NCBI RefSeq assembly: GCF_003576645.1
Contig: NC_044929.1
Span: forward strand, 20,821,991-20,885,990
Reading direction: 5' to 3'
DNA length: 64,000 bases
From: Ipomoea triloba
Taxonomy: Eukaryota > Streptophyta > Magnoliopsida > Solanales > Convolvulaceae
Part shown: positions 1-13,912 of the stretch, in pieces
How positions within the stretch are numbered: position 1 is the stretch's first letter
Layout: each line of letters begins with the position of its first letter
The notes under the pieces: generated by a model
Told to the model about the DNA's origin: nothing
What the model saw: only the letters and a program-made list of their open reading frames with translations
The model's database searches: none
Program-made: the position numbers and the translations under genes

Positions 1-279
1 AAAAGTAGTATTTATTTAGACTATCATTTTTAGACCAAATATTTAGACTATCGATTTTACAAGGTTGCAAACATTTATTTTAGTAATAATTATAATGAAT
101 TTTCTATATTATCTTGTATTCATATATTTTGAGTTAGATATTTAAATAATGAAATTCGACATTCAATTACACATGTATAAACTTCTACTATATAATCTTG
201 CATTGATATACTTTCAAATATTTATTTAAATATAAACATTGGGCATTAACTCATACGCGCAGTGCGCGTATAAAACTAG
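1..279 (+). mobile_element. 3' end of a Helitron that begins outside the window
   Basis: An 8-bp perfect stem (253-260 with 264-271, loop AGT) is followed by a short A/T stretch and CTAG at 276-279, then T at 280. A hairpin just before a CTRR end that abuts a T is the Helitron 3' signature. The DNA to the left is AT-rich and non-coding. The 5' end is off the window, so size and autonomy are unknown. Confidence 0.6.
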
Positions 280-2189
<1,910 letters not shown>

Positions 2190-2767
2190 TATATTTGGAT
2201 GGTGAGAAACAGTAGTCATTATCAAAGAGTGTGCATAAGGTAATTTTTTTTTTTTACATAATAAATGATATTATGCGACGAATTTAATCGAAAGTGTATT
2301 AGAAAGAATCAAATTTATGATTTCCAGAGGTAAAAAAAAAAAAAAAAAAGAATAATTATGAATCCCCCAAACAATCCAGACTCAGTTGTTATGATTTTGA
2401 TTTTGGTTGAATAGATATAAGGGGTGCCGTTTAATCATTTGCTTATTTTGTCATTGTCCAATTGTTTTCAAATGGACCCAATGAATAGTGCAAAATATCA
2501 TTAAGAAGATCCTTAATTCTTGCCTCAAAAAGTTGAATTTATATTGACGCTGTTAAATTTTGCTCTTGTCTCAAATACTGTCTATTGAATCAGTGAGTTA
2601 AATTTGTGTAGGCAAAATATTATTAATTATTTCTCTAATCTTTTTTATTTTGTGTAATAGCCTGTAAAACATAAACCACACTACGAAGATTATATACAAT
2701 TGACTCGACCAAAAAGATGTTTGACAAGAATCAAACTCGTGACATTTATGTATAATAATCATGTTTC

Positions 2768-2992
2768 ACTCACTTAATTACTCCTTACGGGACCTTATTC
2801 ATACCCTTTTTTTTCTTAATAGAAGTAAGGAATGTCGCTTTCCACCCACTTGATTACTCCTTACGGGACCTATTCATACATTTTTTTTCTTAATAAAAAT
2901 AAGTGATGTCACTTTCCAGTTACTTAAATTACTCCTTTCGAGGCCTATTCATACATTTTTTTTTTTCTTAATAGGAGTAGGGGATGTCACTT
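2768..2992. repeat. Three diverged tandem copies of a ~75-bp unit
   Basis: Each copy carries an ATTACTCCTT-type block, a CCTATTCATA block, a T-run, CTTAATA and a GATGTCAC-like end. Copies begin near 2770, 2846 and 2920. A nearby phrase (TTGTCATTATC and following bases) also recurs around 2450, 3003 and 3200, so the local duplication is wider than this array. No coding potential is seen. Confidence 0.7.
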
Positions 2993-3316
2993 GTTGAGCA
3001 TTTTGTCATTATCCAATTATTCTCTAATTAATGCATTCTATAGTGCAGAATATCAAGTCTCATACAAGAATCAATTCAAGAAATCCCCTAATTCAAATTA
3101 GGAATCTATTGGGTTCTTTAGAAACATCACTTTTAATTTGTGAATCTTCATTCATTTGACTGATTAACCAAAACAAATGAACTAGTCGTTGAGCAATTTG
3201 TCATTATCTAATTGTTCTCTAATGGATATGATGCAGTCGATACTGCAAAATATCATTCAAGGGGATCCATCCCCCCATTTCAATTAGGCATTCATTTAAA
3301 GGTAACATTTGTGTCA

Positions 3317-3351
3317 AACCGTCTCACGAATTTCAATTCGTGAGACGGGTT
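3317..3351. repeat. Perfect-arm hairpin, terminal signature of a dispersed repeat
   Basis: AACCGTCTCACGAATT is followed after two bases by its reverse complement with one added G. The GTCTCACG/CGTGAGAC hairpin is common in plant repeats. It probably marks an edge of a decayed transposable element whose other end I did not find. Confidence 0.6.
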
Positions 3352-3650
3352 GAATTTTTTATTAATGGGTCAGACTTTTGATTAATTGGTTGGATCTTTG
3401 CAACTTGGTAGGTTAAAACACTCATTGAATTAAAATTGAAATATTATTTGGTTGATAAAAAAATTGAAACCTAATTCACACATTTTTAAAAGTAAAACAA
3501 TTCATGGTATTCTAGTTACCGGTCGAATGAATACATAATCTCTTTTTTAATTAACTCGGTTAAAAGCTCATCGACAAATTGCCTACCGCTCCATATTGAA
3601 TTTTCTCATTGGTGATTTTGTTGATTCAAAATGATCTAAATACTTATAAT

Positions 3651-3924
3651 AGTAAACACCCAAAAATAGTACCTCGATTATGCCATAATTCACAAATTAG
3701 TCATCGACTATCAATTTTACCAATTAAGTTCTCAACTATTCAATTTTTACTCAATAATTTACAAATCAATCATTCGTTGATAACCTTATTGAATAAGAAC
3801 TGAATAGCTGAGGACCTTATTGAGCATGGATTGAATCATTAAGAACTTAATTTGCTAAACTTGATAGTCGAGGACATATTTGTGAATTATACTATAGTCG
3901 ATAAACCGTTTTGGGTACTTACTC
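3651..3924. mobile_element. Foldback Mutator-like MITE with 10-bp target-site duplication
   Basis: The 274-bp element is one long imperfect inverted repeat: the right half, reverse complemented, restates the left half (AATTCACAAATTAGTC and following). It is flanked by the exact 10-bp direct repeat TACTTATAAT at 3641-3650 and 3925-3934. A 9-10 bp duplication is typical of Mutator-superfamily elements. A second family member lies at about 32825-33116. Confidence 0.8.
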
Positions 3925-4289
3925 TACTTATAATTTTCTTATTTGTTTTTTCCCTCTTTGTACTTCATCAAGGTTGTGACTTGTGAGGAATTCATGATGA
4001 AGATTGGTTTTGTTTGGTGGAGGGCCTTTTGCATCTATTTCAATTATTTGCTTGCATTATTGTATTGATCTATTTCTGTTGCTTCCCCATTTGGATGCTA
4101 ATTTTGCTATGAGCCTAGAAACTATAAGCTCTATGACTCCTATACATAGTTTAGAGCAAGCCCATCCCTATCCCTTTATGGGATGGACTTATAATTGTAA
4201 TATGGCACAATATAATGTAAACTTTTCATTATTTCATTTATTTGAAAGACATACAAGCAAGTACTGAGCTTTTGAGTAATGGAGATCTA

Positions 4290-5226
4290 GGGGTTGTTTA
4301 CTAAAATGAAAAATTTTCTGGAAAAACAGAAAATTGGAGGAGTAGAAGAATGGAAAATGAAAAAGTTGTTTACTAAAACAATCTCTCCAATGACCTAACT
4401 CTTCTCCATTCTCCAACCTCATGTACAAATTTGGAGAACACTTTTTTGGCTATCTCCAAATGGGAGAACGGAGGAAGCACGGGTGAACAGTAACATATTG
4501 CTTGAGGTCCTCTGTTCGATTCTTGCAGGGTGCTTATTTTGCTGTAGCTTTTGATTTTCATTACTTCTTCACTTTCCTCTTCTTATGGCTTATGCGCACA
4601 TCTTCTCTTCTTTATTATTATTATTTAACATCCTCACAGATTTACTATTATTATTATTATTATTATTATTGAAAAAACAAATTATATATGGTCAATGCAT
4701 GTTAATGGTAACAATAGTGAAAAATATAACGGAAGTTATAATGGTAAGAATATGTTTGTCTAAAATATTGTATAGTACAACTCTTGTAGCATAATGTATT
4801 ACAAAATATAACGGAAAAATGGACATAAATGAAGGGTATGTTTTATTATTATTATTATTATTATATTATTATTATTATTATTATTTAACATCCTCACAGA
4901 TTTACTATTATTATTATTATTATTATATTATTATTATTATTGAAAAAATAAATTATATATGGTCAATGCAGGTTCATGGTAACAATAGTGGAAAAGATAA
5001 CGGAAGTTATAACGGTAGGAGTATGTTTATCTAAAATATTGTATAATACAACTTTTATAGCATGATGTATTAAAAAATATAACGAAAAAATGGACATTGA
5101 AAAAATTAGGTTAGATGAGAGAGAGAGATAAATTAAAATATAAAAAAATAAAAAAAACTTAGAGGAATGAGGAATCAAAATTAAAAAACTGGAAAAATAG
5201 ATGAATGGAGATGGAAAATTGGAAAA

Positions 5227-5277
<51 letters not shown>

Positions 5278-5593
5278 GTCTTTGTGGTAGAAATGTACAA
5301 AAACTATATGAATGATTGTAACCAATGAGGTTTTCCGTATTTTGTTCGTAATCAAACTAAGCTCTAACATGAATAAAATAGCTATAATTTATTTAGTAAT
5401 ATGTGTTTATTGATTTTTGTAACATTTTACACATTTAGTATTACTGTATTGAATTTATTTTTATTTCAAAGTTGAACTTGTAAAATAAATTCAGAAAATT
5501 GAAGAAATGAAGAATGAAATTTGGAAAACTGGAGAAATGGAAAACTGTAGGAATGGAGAAATGGAAAAACAGAAAAATGAAGTAAACGACCCC
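4290..5593. mobile_element. Non-autonomous 1.3-kb TIR element (PIF/Harbinger-like) with CTA duplication
   Basis: The left end GGGGTTGTTTACT matches the reverse complement of the right end with one mismatch. CTA stands outside both ends (4287-4289 and 5594-5596). A 3-bp duplication and a GGGG...GTTTACT terminus suggest PIF/Harbinger; a hAT-like origin is an alternative. Inside are a duplicated ~140-bp segment (4671 and 4943) and three long TTA arrays (about 4615-4670, 4840-4940 and 5227-5277). There is no transposase frame; low-complexity frames in the arrays are artefacts. Confidence 0.65.
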
Positions 5594-5721
5594 CTAGTGT
5601 TGTGATAGTGCAGTATGGCGTCTTCAATGCCCATACATACTATTATACTAATGTTATTTGTACTTCCATACTTGCAGAAAAATGTTCACATGCAAGATGC
5701 CTAAGAGACAGAGTTTTGGTG

Positions 5722-5887
5722 TTATTTTTTGAGTAGTATTGACTCTATTACATTATACATAAAGCACAAAGAGCTAATAATGCCTCCACTGAGGCTCAAT
5801 TTCATAACCTCTCATATAAAAGAGTCACTACACATAACCTCTCATATAAAAGAGTCACTACATGTCATTTGAACACAAAGTGCTTGA
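5722..5887 (-). mobile_element. tRNA-derived SINE copy (family 1), degraded
   Basis: On the minus strand this copy carries the head, a weak B box and the tail module seen in family-1 copies at 17836-17972 and 20525-20660, and ends in an A-run (T-run near 5725-5730 on the plus strand). A 30-bp block is tandemly duplicated inside it (about 5805-5865). The B box is mutated, so polymerase III activity is unlikely. Confidence 0.5.
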
Positions 5888-6422
5888 CATACAATTTATT
5901 ACAAAGCCTATTTAAATAGAAAACTAGAAAAAGTTGAAAAGTTGCAAAAATTATAAACATGCATGGTTAGTTTCTGAATACAATTTGAAAGTTTCACAGT
6001 TAATTGGGTTCTTTGAGAGTTTTTTTCTTTTTTTGTCCCTTGTTGGCATCGTTTCTCTTGTCCTACATCAGCTATTGTGACTTTGAATTGTAGATATACA
6101 TATATGAAGACTTTCTCCTCTTTGATCACTTACAAATGAAAATGATATGTATATACCTAACATTAAATTGGTCTGCCAGGGTTAGCTTCTTTTTTATGAA
6201 ATATGACAATAAATTGGGAGCTTATGTTCTTCAAGTTTCATGCATCTGTAGATTTTGAATATCATAGTTTCAAGACTTGATGATGCTTTTCATAGTCAAA
6301 ATTATTGCAACTTTCTGCTGCTTTAACACTCTTCCAATCAAATGGCAATTGACTCAAAAATACTAACTTTAAGCTTCAACCAACACCAATTATCCAAAAT
6401 CTCATCCTTTTGGGCTTGAAAA

Positions 6423-9177
6423 CTATATATACATCCCTTGACCCCACCCATTAAGTACCCGCTTCAAGCTTCTCATGGCGATTGCACTGCCATCATCTCT
6501 GTACAGATAGATAGGGCACAGTATTAAGATTACGTGAAATGAATTGAAGGAGCCAGTGATACACACAAGTACTTAATAGATAACTTTTGCACTATAGTGT
6601 TTTGAAATAATAGAATGCAACGATCATTCAAACTTAAAAGCAAAGAGAACAGAAAGAGGCCGGGGAGAAATAAAAGAAACCATACCTGTGCACAATTTTC
6701 TGCCAGTCAGTTGTTCCATACTTATTTTGTCTCTCGTGATTTAACTCCATATAATTTTGGTACGCCTTGCTTCCCACCTTACCTGTGGAAACCATCTCGA
6801 GCATATGGTCAGCAAGTTCATTAGATTCACGCTTATTTCCCATCCTACGTAAACCATCAATAACTGGCATAAATGATGCAGGATCAAACCCATATATAGA
6901 ACTCATCATCCTCTTCAAAACATCACGAGCAATTTCCAAATTATCGCCCTTGCACAGTCTGTCAATAAGATCTTTGTAAAGGAAGCCACCCACGTCAAAA
7001 CATCTATCTAAAGCAGTTTCAAATAATAACTTAGCCTCCATGATTTCTCCTCCAGCAAGCAACTCATTAAACATTATTCTATAAAGAGTTTCTCTGTGGC
7101 CACAGATACTTAGGGAAATTTCAAACAACTCTTGTGCTGGTCTGAACTCTCCAATCCTGCAGTATGTTTTAATTAATAATTCAAAGGTATACGTATTAGG
7201 TAGTGTTCCTTTCTGCAGCATTTCTTCTAAAAGAAAAGTGGCTTCTTCAGTTCTTCCTTCTTCACATAGACATTGAATCATAATATTGTAGGTGTAAACA
7301 TTTGGAAAAATCCCTCTTTCTCTCATTTCATCCATCAGGCCAGACATTTCAAATATTTGTTTTTTGGATCCCAACACAAGGATCAGAGAGTTGTAAGTTT
7401 GCAAGCTCTTCTTGCAGCCCTTTTTCTCCATGTCCTTTAGAACCTGAAATGCATAAGCTATTTTACCCCTGTTACACAAGTGATGCAAAATAGTATTGTA
7501 AACAATTGAATCAGGAAACAATTTTCTTTCCATCATCTCAACAAATTTCTTCTTGGCTTCACCTAGTCTCCCATCCTTGCATAAGGAATTGATAATGGTT
7601 GAATAAGTGATCAAATCAGGCAAGCACTTCTTCTGATCATTACCCCCATCCACCAAGCCAAGAAATAAATTTCCTAAATTGCCAAGGGCAGCACTTCCAT
7701 GAGTCCACATTTCCCCAATGATTTCAACTGCTTTGTCCACCTTGCCAGTTTTAGAAATACCATCAATCATGATGTTACAACTCACACTATCCAAAGGGTA
7801 ACCCCTTTCATTCATCTTTTGCAGCAACTTCTCTGCTTCTGATACCTTACCTTCTTTCCACAGACTATGCAACAGGGTATTACAGGTGTAAGTATTAGGA
7901 GTACAGCCACTGTTCATCATGTCATTAAGAATATTGTTTGCCTCATTAACTTTACCTTTTATGCAGTAGGCATGGAGTAGAGTAGTGTAAGTGACTGTGT
8001 CTGGGGAGATTCCAGTAAATTTCAATAAACCCATCAACAATCCAGCATCAGCAACCATTCCATTCTTGCAAAGACCATCTATCACAATGTTATATGAATA
8101 TATACTTGGTTCTATTCCTTTGTCCACCATTTCTGTTAAAAGAGATTGAGCCTCCAACATCTTTGCGTTCCTCATTAGCCCTAATAGCCAAATATTATAA
8201 CTCCTCACATCAGAGAACAAACCAAGTTTCTTCATTGACTCAACCAAGGATTTTGCTTCCTCCAACATTCCTTCCTTGCAAAATCCTTCCAACATCACAT
8301 TAAATGTTATGATATTGGGCCTTGGCAACCCATACTCCTCATCTACCTGCATATCCATGAAGATCCTTGAAGCCTCCGGAACCTTCCCTAAGTCACAAAG
8401 AGCTGAAATCCTTGAATTGAAGGTTACAATATCAGGAACAAGCCCATCCTCCTCTCTCATACTCTGCACTAGTCTCTCAGCTTCTTTCACTTTACCTTCC
8501 TTACAAAACGTGGAAATCAAAGTATTGTATACAATCATATTAGGACAAAGACCCATCTTCTTCATTAAGTCCAAAAGTTCCAAACCTTCACAAGCAATTC
8601 CGGATAAACAATACCCTCGGATCAAAATGCCAAAAGTATATTCATTAGGCTCACATCCTTTGTCACTCATTTTGTCAAACAACTTGCGAGCATCCTGTAA
8701 GCGACCAGAATCACAGAGACCAGAGATCAGAAGGTTGAAAGTGTAAGTCTCTGGAGAAACCCCGGCAAAAGTCAAATCTTTATACAACCAAGATGCAGAA
8801 TTTTGACGGTTCTGCTTAAGAGAAGTTTGGATGAGCAAATTGTAAAGTGAAACCAATGGGGGTCGATCGGGGAAGAGCGTGCGGATAGACTGGAAGAGAG
8901 AAAAAGCGTGGTCGATGTGACCGGACTTGGCTACGATTTTGACGACGGTGAATAAAGTAGGAAGTGAGGCGTGGGGGGGTTGGGAGAGGAGGAAATGATG
9001 GAGAGCGTGGAGTTGGGGGAACATATTGGCGCGAATGAGGATACGGGTGATGGGAGGGATTGATTGGAAAGGGGGAGGATTGGGAGCAGAGAGAGAGCGC
9101 TTGAAGAGTAGCCATGCTAGTTTGGGGTTGTTTGAATTCTTGATGAGAGCCTTAGTGAGCGTTTTGACTTGATCCAT
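6423..9177 (-). CDS. P-class pentatricopeptide repeat protein, At2g17140-like (two exons)
   Basis: Exon 1 is 9177-6686 and exon 2 is 6498-6423, separated by a 187-bp GT-AG intron, giving 855 residues. A run of 35-residue PPR motifs fills most of the protein (for example YNTLISTFCKEGKVKEAERL and YNIMIQCLCEEGRTEEATFL), with no E or DYW extension. It is therefore a P-class PPR, a family that binds organelle RNA for stability, splicing or translation. The closest match I recall is Arabidopsis At2g17140, which also has a short C-terminal tail after a conserved IVHR. The tail is visible here only after splicing: without it, reading runs into 18 intron-encoded residues. Start ATG 9177 opens MDQVKTLTKALIKNSNNPKL, matching the family N-terminus. 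I infer organelle targeting, but the N-terminus is not a clear transit peptide and the RNA target is unknown. Confidence 0.93.
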
Positions 9178-10017
9178 AAATCAATCCATAACCATAGCCA
9201 TATCTATACCTGTATTTGTGTTCAGTAGTTGAGACTTGCGAGTGACCTCAGACTCTGAAGTCGAGAGATGGAATTCATGGAAATATACTTCATAATTGCA
9301 GATTTTATAGAGTAAAAACGAAAATGGGATGCCTGCAGTACAGTGCAGCATGCTTGCTGCCAACCCATGAAATTAAGTCATTAAGTACGTCATGCCATTT
9401 CTCAGTTTTTTGAAAAGCAAATTCATTAATCATAATTAGGAACATTTACAACAAAGTTCAATGGAATGATAAGTCATTATTTATAGTCTGACATAGAAAC
9501 AACTTCCCTCCCTAAGGTAATGAGTTCTTCTAAGGTAATGAGTTTTTCCAACTGCCTAGCAAAGTGGTCATAAAAGCTGGAAATTTTGCTAATTTCAGTT
9601 CTTTTTTGAGTGGTTAGTAACTTGCAAATTTCAACTGTGCCTTTAGGAGAGTAGTGAAAATGAAAAAGTTAGATCACTTTCATTATATCCTGACATACTT
9701 CTTACTGAGTTCTTACTTTTCCAGTTAAAATTTCTATTATATATATGAGCAGTTTAGTATTCCAATCACTCTAATTGTAATTCATCTAAAGAGCTTTCTA
9801 AATCCCTTAAAAATGAAAATAAAGGCAAATTAACAAAGGAGATCAAGTAAATTGATAATTAAATTTGTATTAGTTAGCATATTTGAATAAAAGAACATTT
9901 AATACTTAAAATACTACGTAATTCACTAATTCCAAATATTTCGAACACACAGTACAAAAAATATTTCAAACACACTATCCAAATATTTAAAAAACACACT
10001 GTAAAAATAAAAAATTA
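9178..10017. other. Intergenic, upstream of the PPR gene
   Basis: This should hold the PPR 5' UTR and promoter (minus strand) in its first few hundred bases. No coding region, RNA gene or clear repeat is recognisable. It is AT-rich. Confidence 0.5.
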
Positions 10018-10230
10018 CCTTAGAGTGATTGGCTGAGGGGCGTCTGGGGCGAGGCTGTAGAGCGAGGCCGGAGGACCGTCGTGGCGTCGTGCGTCACTGC
10101 GTCGGGCAAAACCGGAGAACCGCCGTGCGCCGAGCAGAATCGGAGAACTGGAGAACGTCGTGCGTCGTGGAGACCGGAAAAGCAGAACTGCAGAAGGAAA
10201 AGCAAACCGGAGAACCATCGATTAGGGAAT
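10018..10230. other. GC-rich island, probably transposon-derived
   Basis: A sharply bounded ~210-bp block is far more GC-rich than its flanks and contains repeated GGAGAAC and CGTCGTG words. It is open in several frames on both strands, as GC-rich repeats are, but no frame resembles a protein. I read it as a fragment of a dispersed repeat rather than an exon. No ends could be fixed. Confidence 0.35.
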
Positions 10231-10559
10231 GAATTTTTTCTGGCAGAATTTTTGGGATTAGGGATTTGGGAATTTAGAGTTTTTTTTTTTTTTTTTTTAA
10301 AGGGAATTTAGAGTTATGCATTTTTTACTTTCTATTTTGTATTGTGCATTTGGGCTATTAGATATTTAGATGGGCATGGGTTATTGGGCTTTGGCAGAAT
10401 GAAACCAATACAGCATTGGATATTTGTACAATATAAAGAACACAAAATACAATTTATTATCACACAATATTACGCGAACATATTTTTCATTTCTATTAAA
10501 ATTTCTATTAAAACCCTAACAATATTGACTTTTATATTATTTGTTAGATTAGATACTGT

Positions 10560-10850
10560 ACTTTTTATTTGTGGTCTCACAACTGTGTAAATCATGGTCC
10601 ATAGAATATTATTCAATCATTATTGGATCACAAATAAAAAGTACATTATTTTACATATTATTAAATAATGTATATTCAGTACACAAATAATATATTTTTA
10701 ATATATTAAAAATATATCTTGTATTCAAAAAATTGCATTATTATTTTATATAATGTACATTCAATATACAAATAATGTAAGTTTAGTACGAAGTATATTA
10801 AAATGTATTTTTTTGTGGTCCAATCATGGTCCACTTTAAAATTTTCCATA
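10560..10850. repeat. AT-rich dispersed repeat with CATGGTCCA words near both ends
   Basis: CATGGTCCA occurs near 10595 and 10836, with multiple TAATGTA(C/T)ATT and TTCAGTACAC words between. The same arrangement is found at 51470-51734, so this is a dispersed family. It is probably a MITE, but terminal repeats and a target duplication were not resolved. Confidence 0.45.
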
Positions 10851-11617
10851 ATTGTTCAATTAATCGCCCAATTCAAAATGTTTTGTTAACGACCCAAAAG
10901 GCATCAATTTGGATTGTTTGTAGGCACTAGGTGCAAATATTTAGAGATTTATAGACCAATTGAAACACATTTCACAATTTATCTTCTTCCCGTTAAGGTT
11001 GGTGTTGAATGAGTACTTTCATCAATGATCGATTTTTTTTTAAGGTATTCAAAATTTTAATTTAATGCATTCAACTAAGATTCTAAAAAAAAAAAAAAAA
11101 AAAAGCTACTTTTGTAATATTGTTTTTTTTTAAAGACAAACTTGTGTAATATTGTTAAATAAGAAATTATGGAATTAGAGAGGTAAAGATTCTAATTTTA
11201 GGAATCATAGAAAATCACGAGTTTTTTGTTACTTTTTTTAAATTAAAATTTTTTTGAAAAATAAAATTAAAATTTTTTGGCAGTGTTAGCTTTTGGTGCG
11301 AGTTTGAATTAAGATTCTTACCTATCTTACATAATAAGTTTGGCAGTGTTAGGTTTTGAATGCGTTACCGGCCGTTCTGTTCCGGCCACCCATCTGGAAT
11401 CCAAGAATCAGATTCGAGTTTTTGAATTTCAGAATTGCGGTGGCGTGTGCGTCTAATGGGTTGACACGATTACATACTCTGCTTTGTGCTTTGTCTTCAT
11501 CTTCTTCTCTTTGCTGTCATGGCTTTTACTTTTGGTGTCCTCTGTGGTGTGCCCATATTATCATTATTATCGCCGATGATCCGATAACGTCGCTTTCTCC
11601 GCCCTTAAACATTAAAC
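10851..11617. other. Promoter and 5' leader region of the inositol kinase gene
   Basis: The sequence is AT-rich with A and T runs until about 11350. It then turns GC-richer with pyrimidine stretches, as expected for a plant 5' leader ahead of the ATG at 11618. An open frame from 11356 is out of frame with the kinase and has no family resemblance. Confidence 0.4.
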
Positions 11618-13912
11618 ATGGTCGGAGAAACGCCCCCCGCTCGCCGCTCCTGCCTAGTCGTCGGGAATTGCTGCCACGATGTTCTGATCAAAGACGGCGG
11701 CGTCATTGCTGAGTCCCTCGGCGGCGCTGCCTCCTTCATCTCCGCCGTGCTCGACGGCTTCGACGTTGACTGCCGCTACGTGTCTAAGGTGGGCCCTGAT
11801 TTCGCGTACTCCGTTAGCCACCGCCCGATTGTTTGCTCTTCCTCCCAAACCACTCTCTTCCACGCGCATTTCTCGTCGGAAATCAAGCGCCGGGATCGGG
11901 TTCTCAAGCGGGTCCGGGCGTGTGACCCGATTGCCGCGTCGGATCTCCCCGACTCGGAGTTCGATTTCGGGTTGGCCGTCGGCGTAGGCGGGGAGATTCT
12001 GCCGGAAACGCTCGAGAAAATGATCGGTATCTGCGAGACGGTGTTCGTCGACATCCAAGCCCTAATTCGGATCTTCGATCCGGCGGACGGAACTGTAAAT
12101 CACGTCGACTTGAAGCAAACCGGATTCTTCCATTTACTACCTAGAATAGGGTTTTTGAAGGCCTCGTCGGACGAGGCGCTGTATGTGGACGTAGAGGAGG
12201 CGAGAAAACGGTGTCGTATTCTGGTGACCAACGGAAACGAGGGCTGCACGGTGTTTACCGAGAACACAGAGCTAAAGATCGCACCTTTTCCGACTATTCA
12301 AGTGGATCCGACCGGAGCCGGGGACAGCTTTCTGGCCGGATTAGTAGCCGGAATTGCTCATGGATTAACCCTACCTGATTCTGCATTGCTGGGGAACTTC
12401 TTCGGTTCGCTCACAGTCAGGCAAATGGGGCATTCCAAATTCGATTCTCAGCTTTTACAGGTTCGTATGAATGCTGCTTAGAAATTAGAGTTCCATGAAC
12501 ATGAAAAAACAATTCTCCAGTGCTAATTATACTCTTTTAAGTACCTTTAAATGGTGTGTTTTAGCCCAGCGGTGGTAACCTAGGGATTCACAGGGACTCG
12601 CAATTTACCTACTGAAGTGGATTTGACTAGGGTTCCGAGGCTTAGGATTAGTCTGACATAAGCAGGGAAACTTAATGAATCAAATAATAATACTGATAAA
12701 ATTTGTCTGTTTTATGAACTGTGTTGCACTGTTGCAGACTAGATTTAAGTTGAATAGTTTTAGCTGAGGAATTGAATCGAGGAGATAGCGGTTTTCTTGA
12801 CCTGAATTTTGCATTGTTAGAGAATGGAAAGGATTTAGGAAGCATAAGAATTGCTATAAACTGGATACATTAGCACGCTCTGAACTATTTCGGGTTAATT
12901 GTTTTGTTGTTCTGTATCTGAATATGTCAATTGCACTTGATGGAAAGTATTGATGCGGGCAATTAGTATGATCTGTGATTTCTCTGCCTTGTTGCTCTAC
13001 ACATTTATAGCTTTCCGATGGCCTCGTTGAACACTTGTGTTATTAGTTTGTTTGTAAAGTGGATGTTCTTCTACTCCATATATGATCGTTAGAACTTAGG
13101 GTGTGTTTGGTTGGGGGGTTTAGGCATAAGGTATGGGTATCAAAGTGATTGTTAGTGTTTGGTTGATAGGTTTTGTGAATGCTACTATGGGTTTGGAATA
13201 CCCCATTAATGGCAAAACCCATACCCTTATTAAATAAGGGTTTCATCTTCCTTCATCATTTCCTTCCCAACTATTAATAATCATTCCCATTCCACCCAAC
13301 TACCAAACATGCTAAATACTTTCACCAAAACCCATTACCCTTACCAAGTATTTGATACCCATTCCGATTCCGATTCCCATGTGCGAACCAAACGCACCCT
13401 TAGAAGTGTGTAAGTTGTAAGGCTATGGTAAAGATGCCACTTTGGCAATTTGCTCGACTCCGATAGAAATCAGACTCTATATTACACACTCCATCCTCCT
13501 ATATGGAGACGAGTCTGTAATATATAAAATGTATATGTGCAGTATCCCTATAGAATGGCGGTTTTGCTGATTCTATTAACGCCTTCTTGCATACCGTTTT
13601 TTGCTCTTCACAGTCTCACGGCATGAATTTTCTTGACAGAGAGTGAAGGCAGAAGTGGAGAGGAGGAGGGTGCACCATTTCGGCAGCCATGAAAAGCGGG
13701 ATGATGATGATGACAGCGATGAAAAGCGGGATGATGATGATGATGATGAAGAATTTTTTAGAGTTCTTGATGCAGTGAGAACAGTAATGGCTCCATACTG
13801 TCTCCATGAATGGCCAAACTCTCCCAGACCAAAGTGCAGTGATCAGCAGAGATTACTGCTTCATTCTGTCTGTGAAGAACCCCCCATTAATTCGGTTCAA
13901 AATAAACAGTGA
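11618..13912 (+). CDS. MIK: pfkB-family myo-inositol kinase (two exons)
   Basis: Exon 1 is 11618-12460 and exon 2 is 13640-13912, joined in phase 0 across a GT-AG intron (...SQLLQ / RVKAEVERR...), giving 371 residues; the Arabidopsis protein is about 350. The enzyme phosphorylates myo-inositol with ATP in the cytosol, feeding phytate and inositol-phosphate synthesis. Seen directly: the N-terminal GG motif region (GGAASF, residues 35-40), VSKVGPD, and the pfkB signature DPTGAGDSFLAGLVAG at 230-245 with catalytic Asp236. The C-terminal exon carries a tandemly duplicated acidic stretch (EKRDDDDD... twice, about residues 302-320) that I do not recall from relatives. The best match from memory is At5g58730 (MIK). 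The intron holds a Tourist-like MITE and possibly a SINE head. Reading on without splicing gives VRMNAA and a stop, probably the retained-intron form. Confidence 0.92.
12560..12650 (+). repeat. Possible tRNA-derived SINE head in the MIK intron
   Basis: TAGCCCAGCGG fits a polymerase III A box, and GGTTCCGAGGC about 60 bases later resembles a degenerate B box. No poly-A tail or target duplication could be fixed, so the call is tentative. Confidence 0.3.
13099..13399. mobile_element. Tourist-like (PIF/Harbinger) MITE with TTA duplication in the MIK intron
   Basis: The 301-bp element starts GGGTGTGTTTGGTT and ends in the reverse complement with one mismatch (AACCAAACGCACCC). It is flanked by TTA at 13096-13098 and 13400-13402. 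The terminus and 3-bp TTA duplication are diagnostic of Tourist-like MITEs. It lies wholly inside the kinase intron and does not touch the splice sites. Confidence 0.88.

Noticed and set aside
4819..5370. Frames rich in Leu/Tyr or Asn runs on both strands
   Set aside because: They are translations of TTA microsatellites inside a transposable element.
10015..10311. Overlapping open frames in the GC-rich block
   Set aside because: Open in several frames on both strands because of base composition. No protein family is recognisable.
11356..11712. 118-codon frame ahead of the inositol kinase
   Set aside because: It overlaps the true start in another frame and runs through the leader. It has no resemblance to any family.
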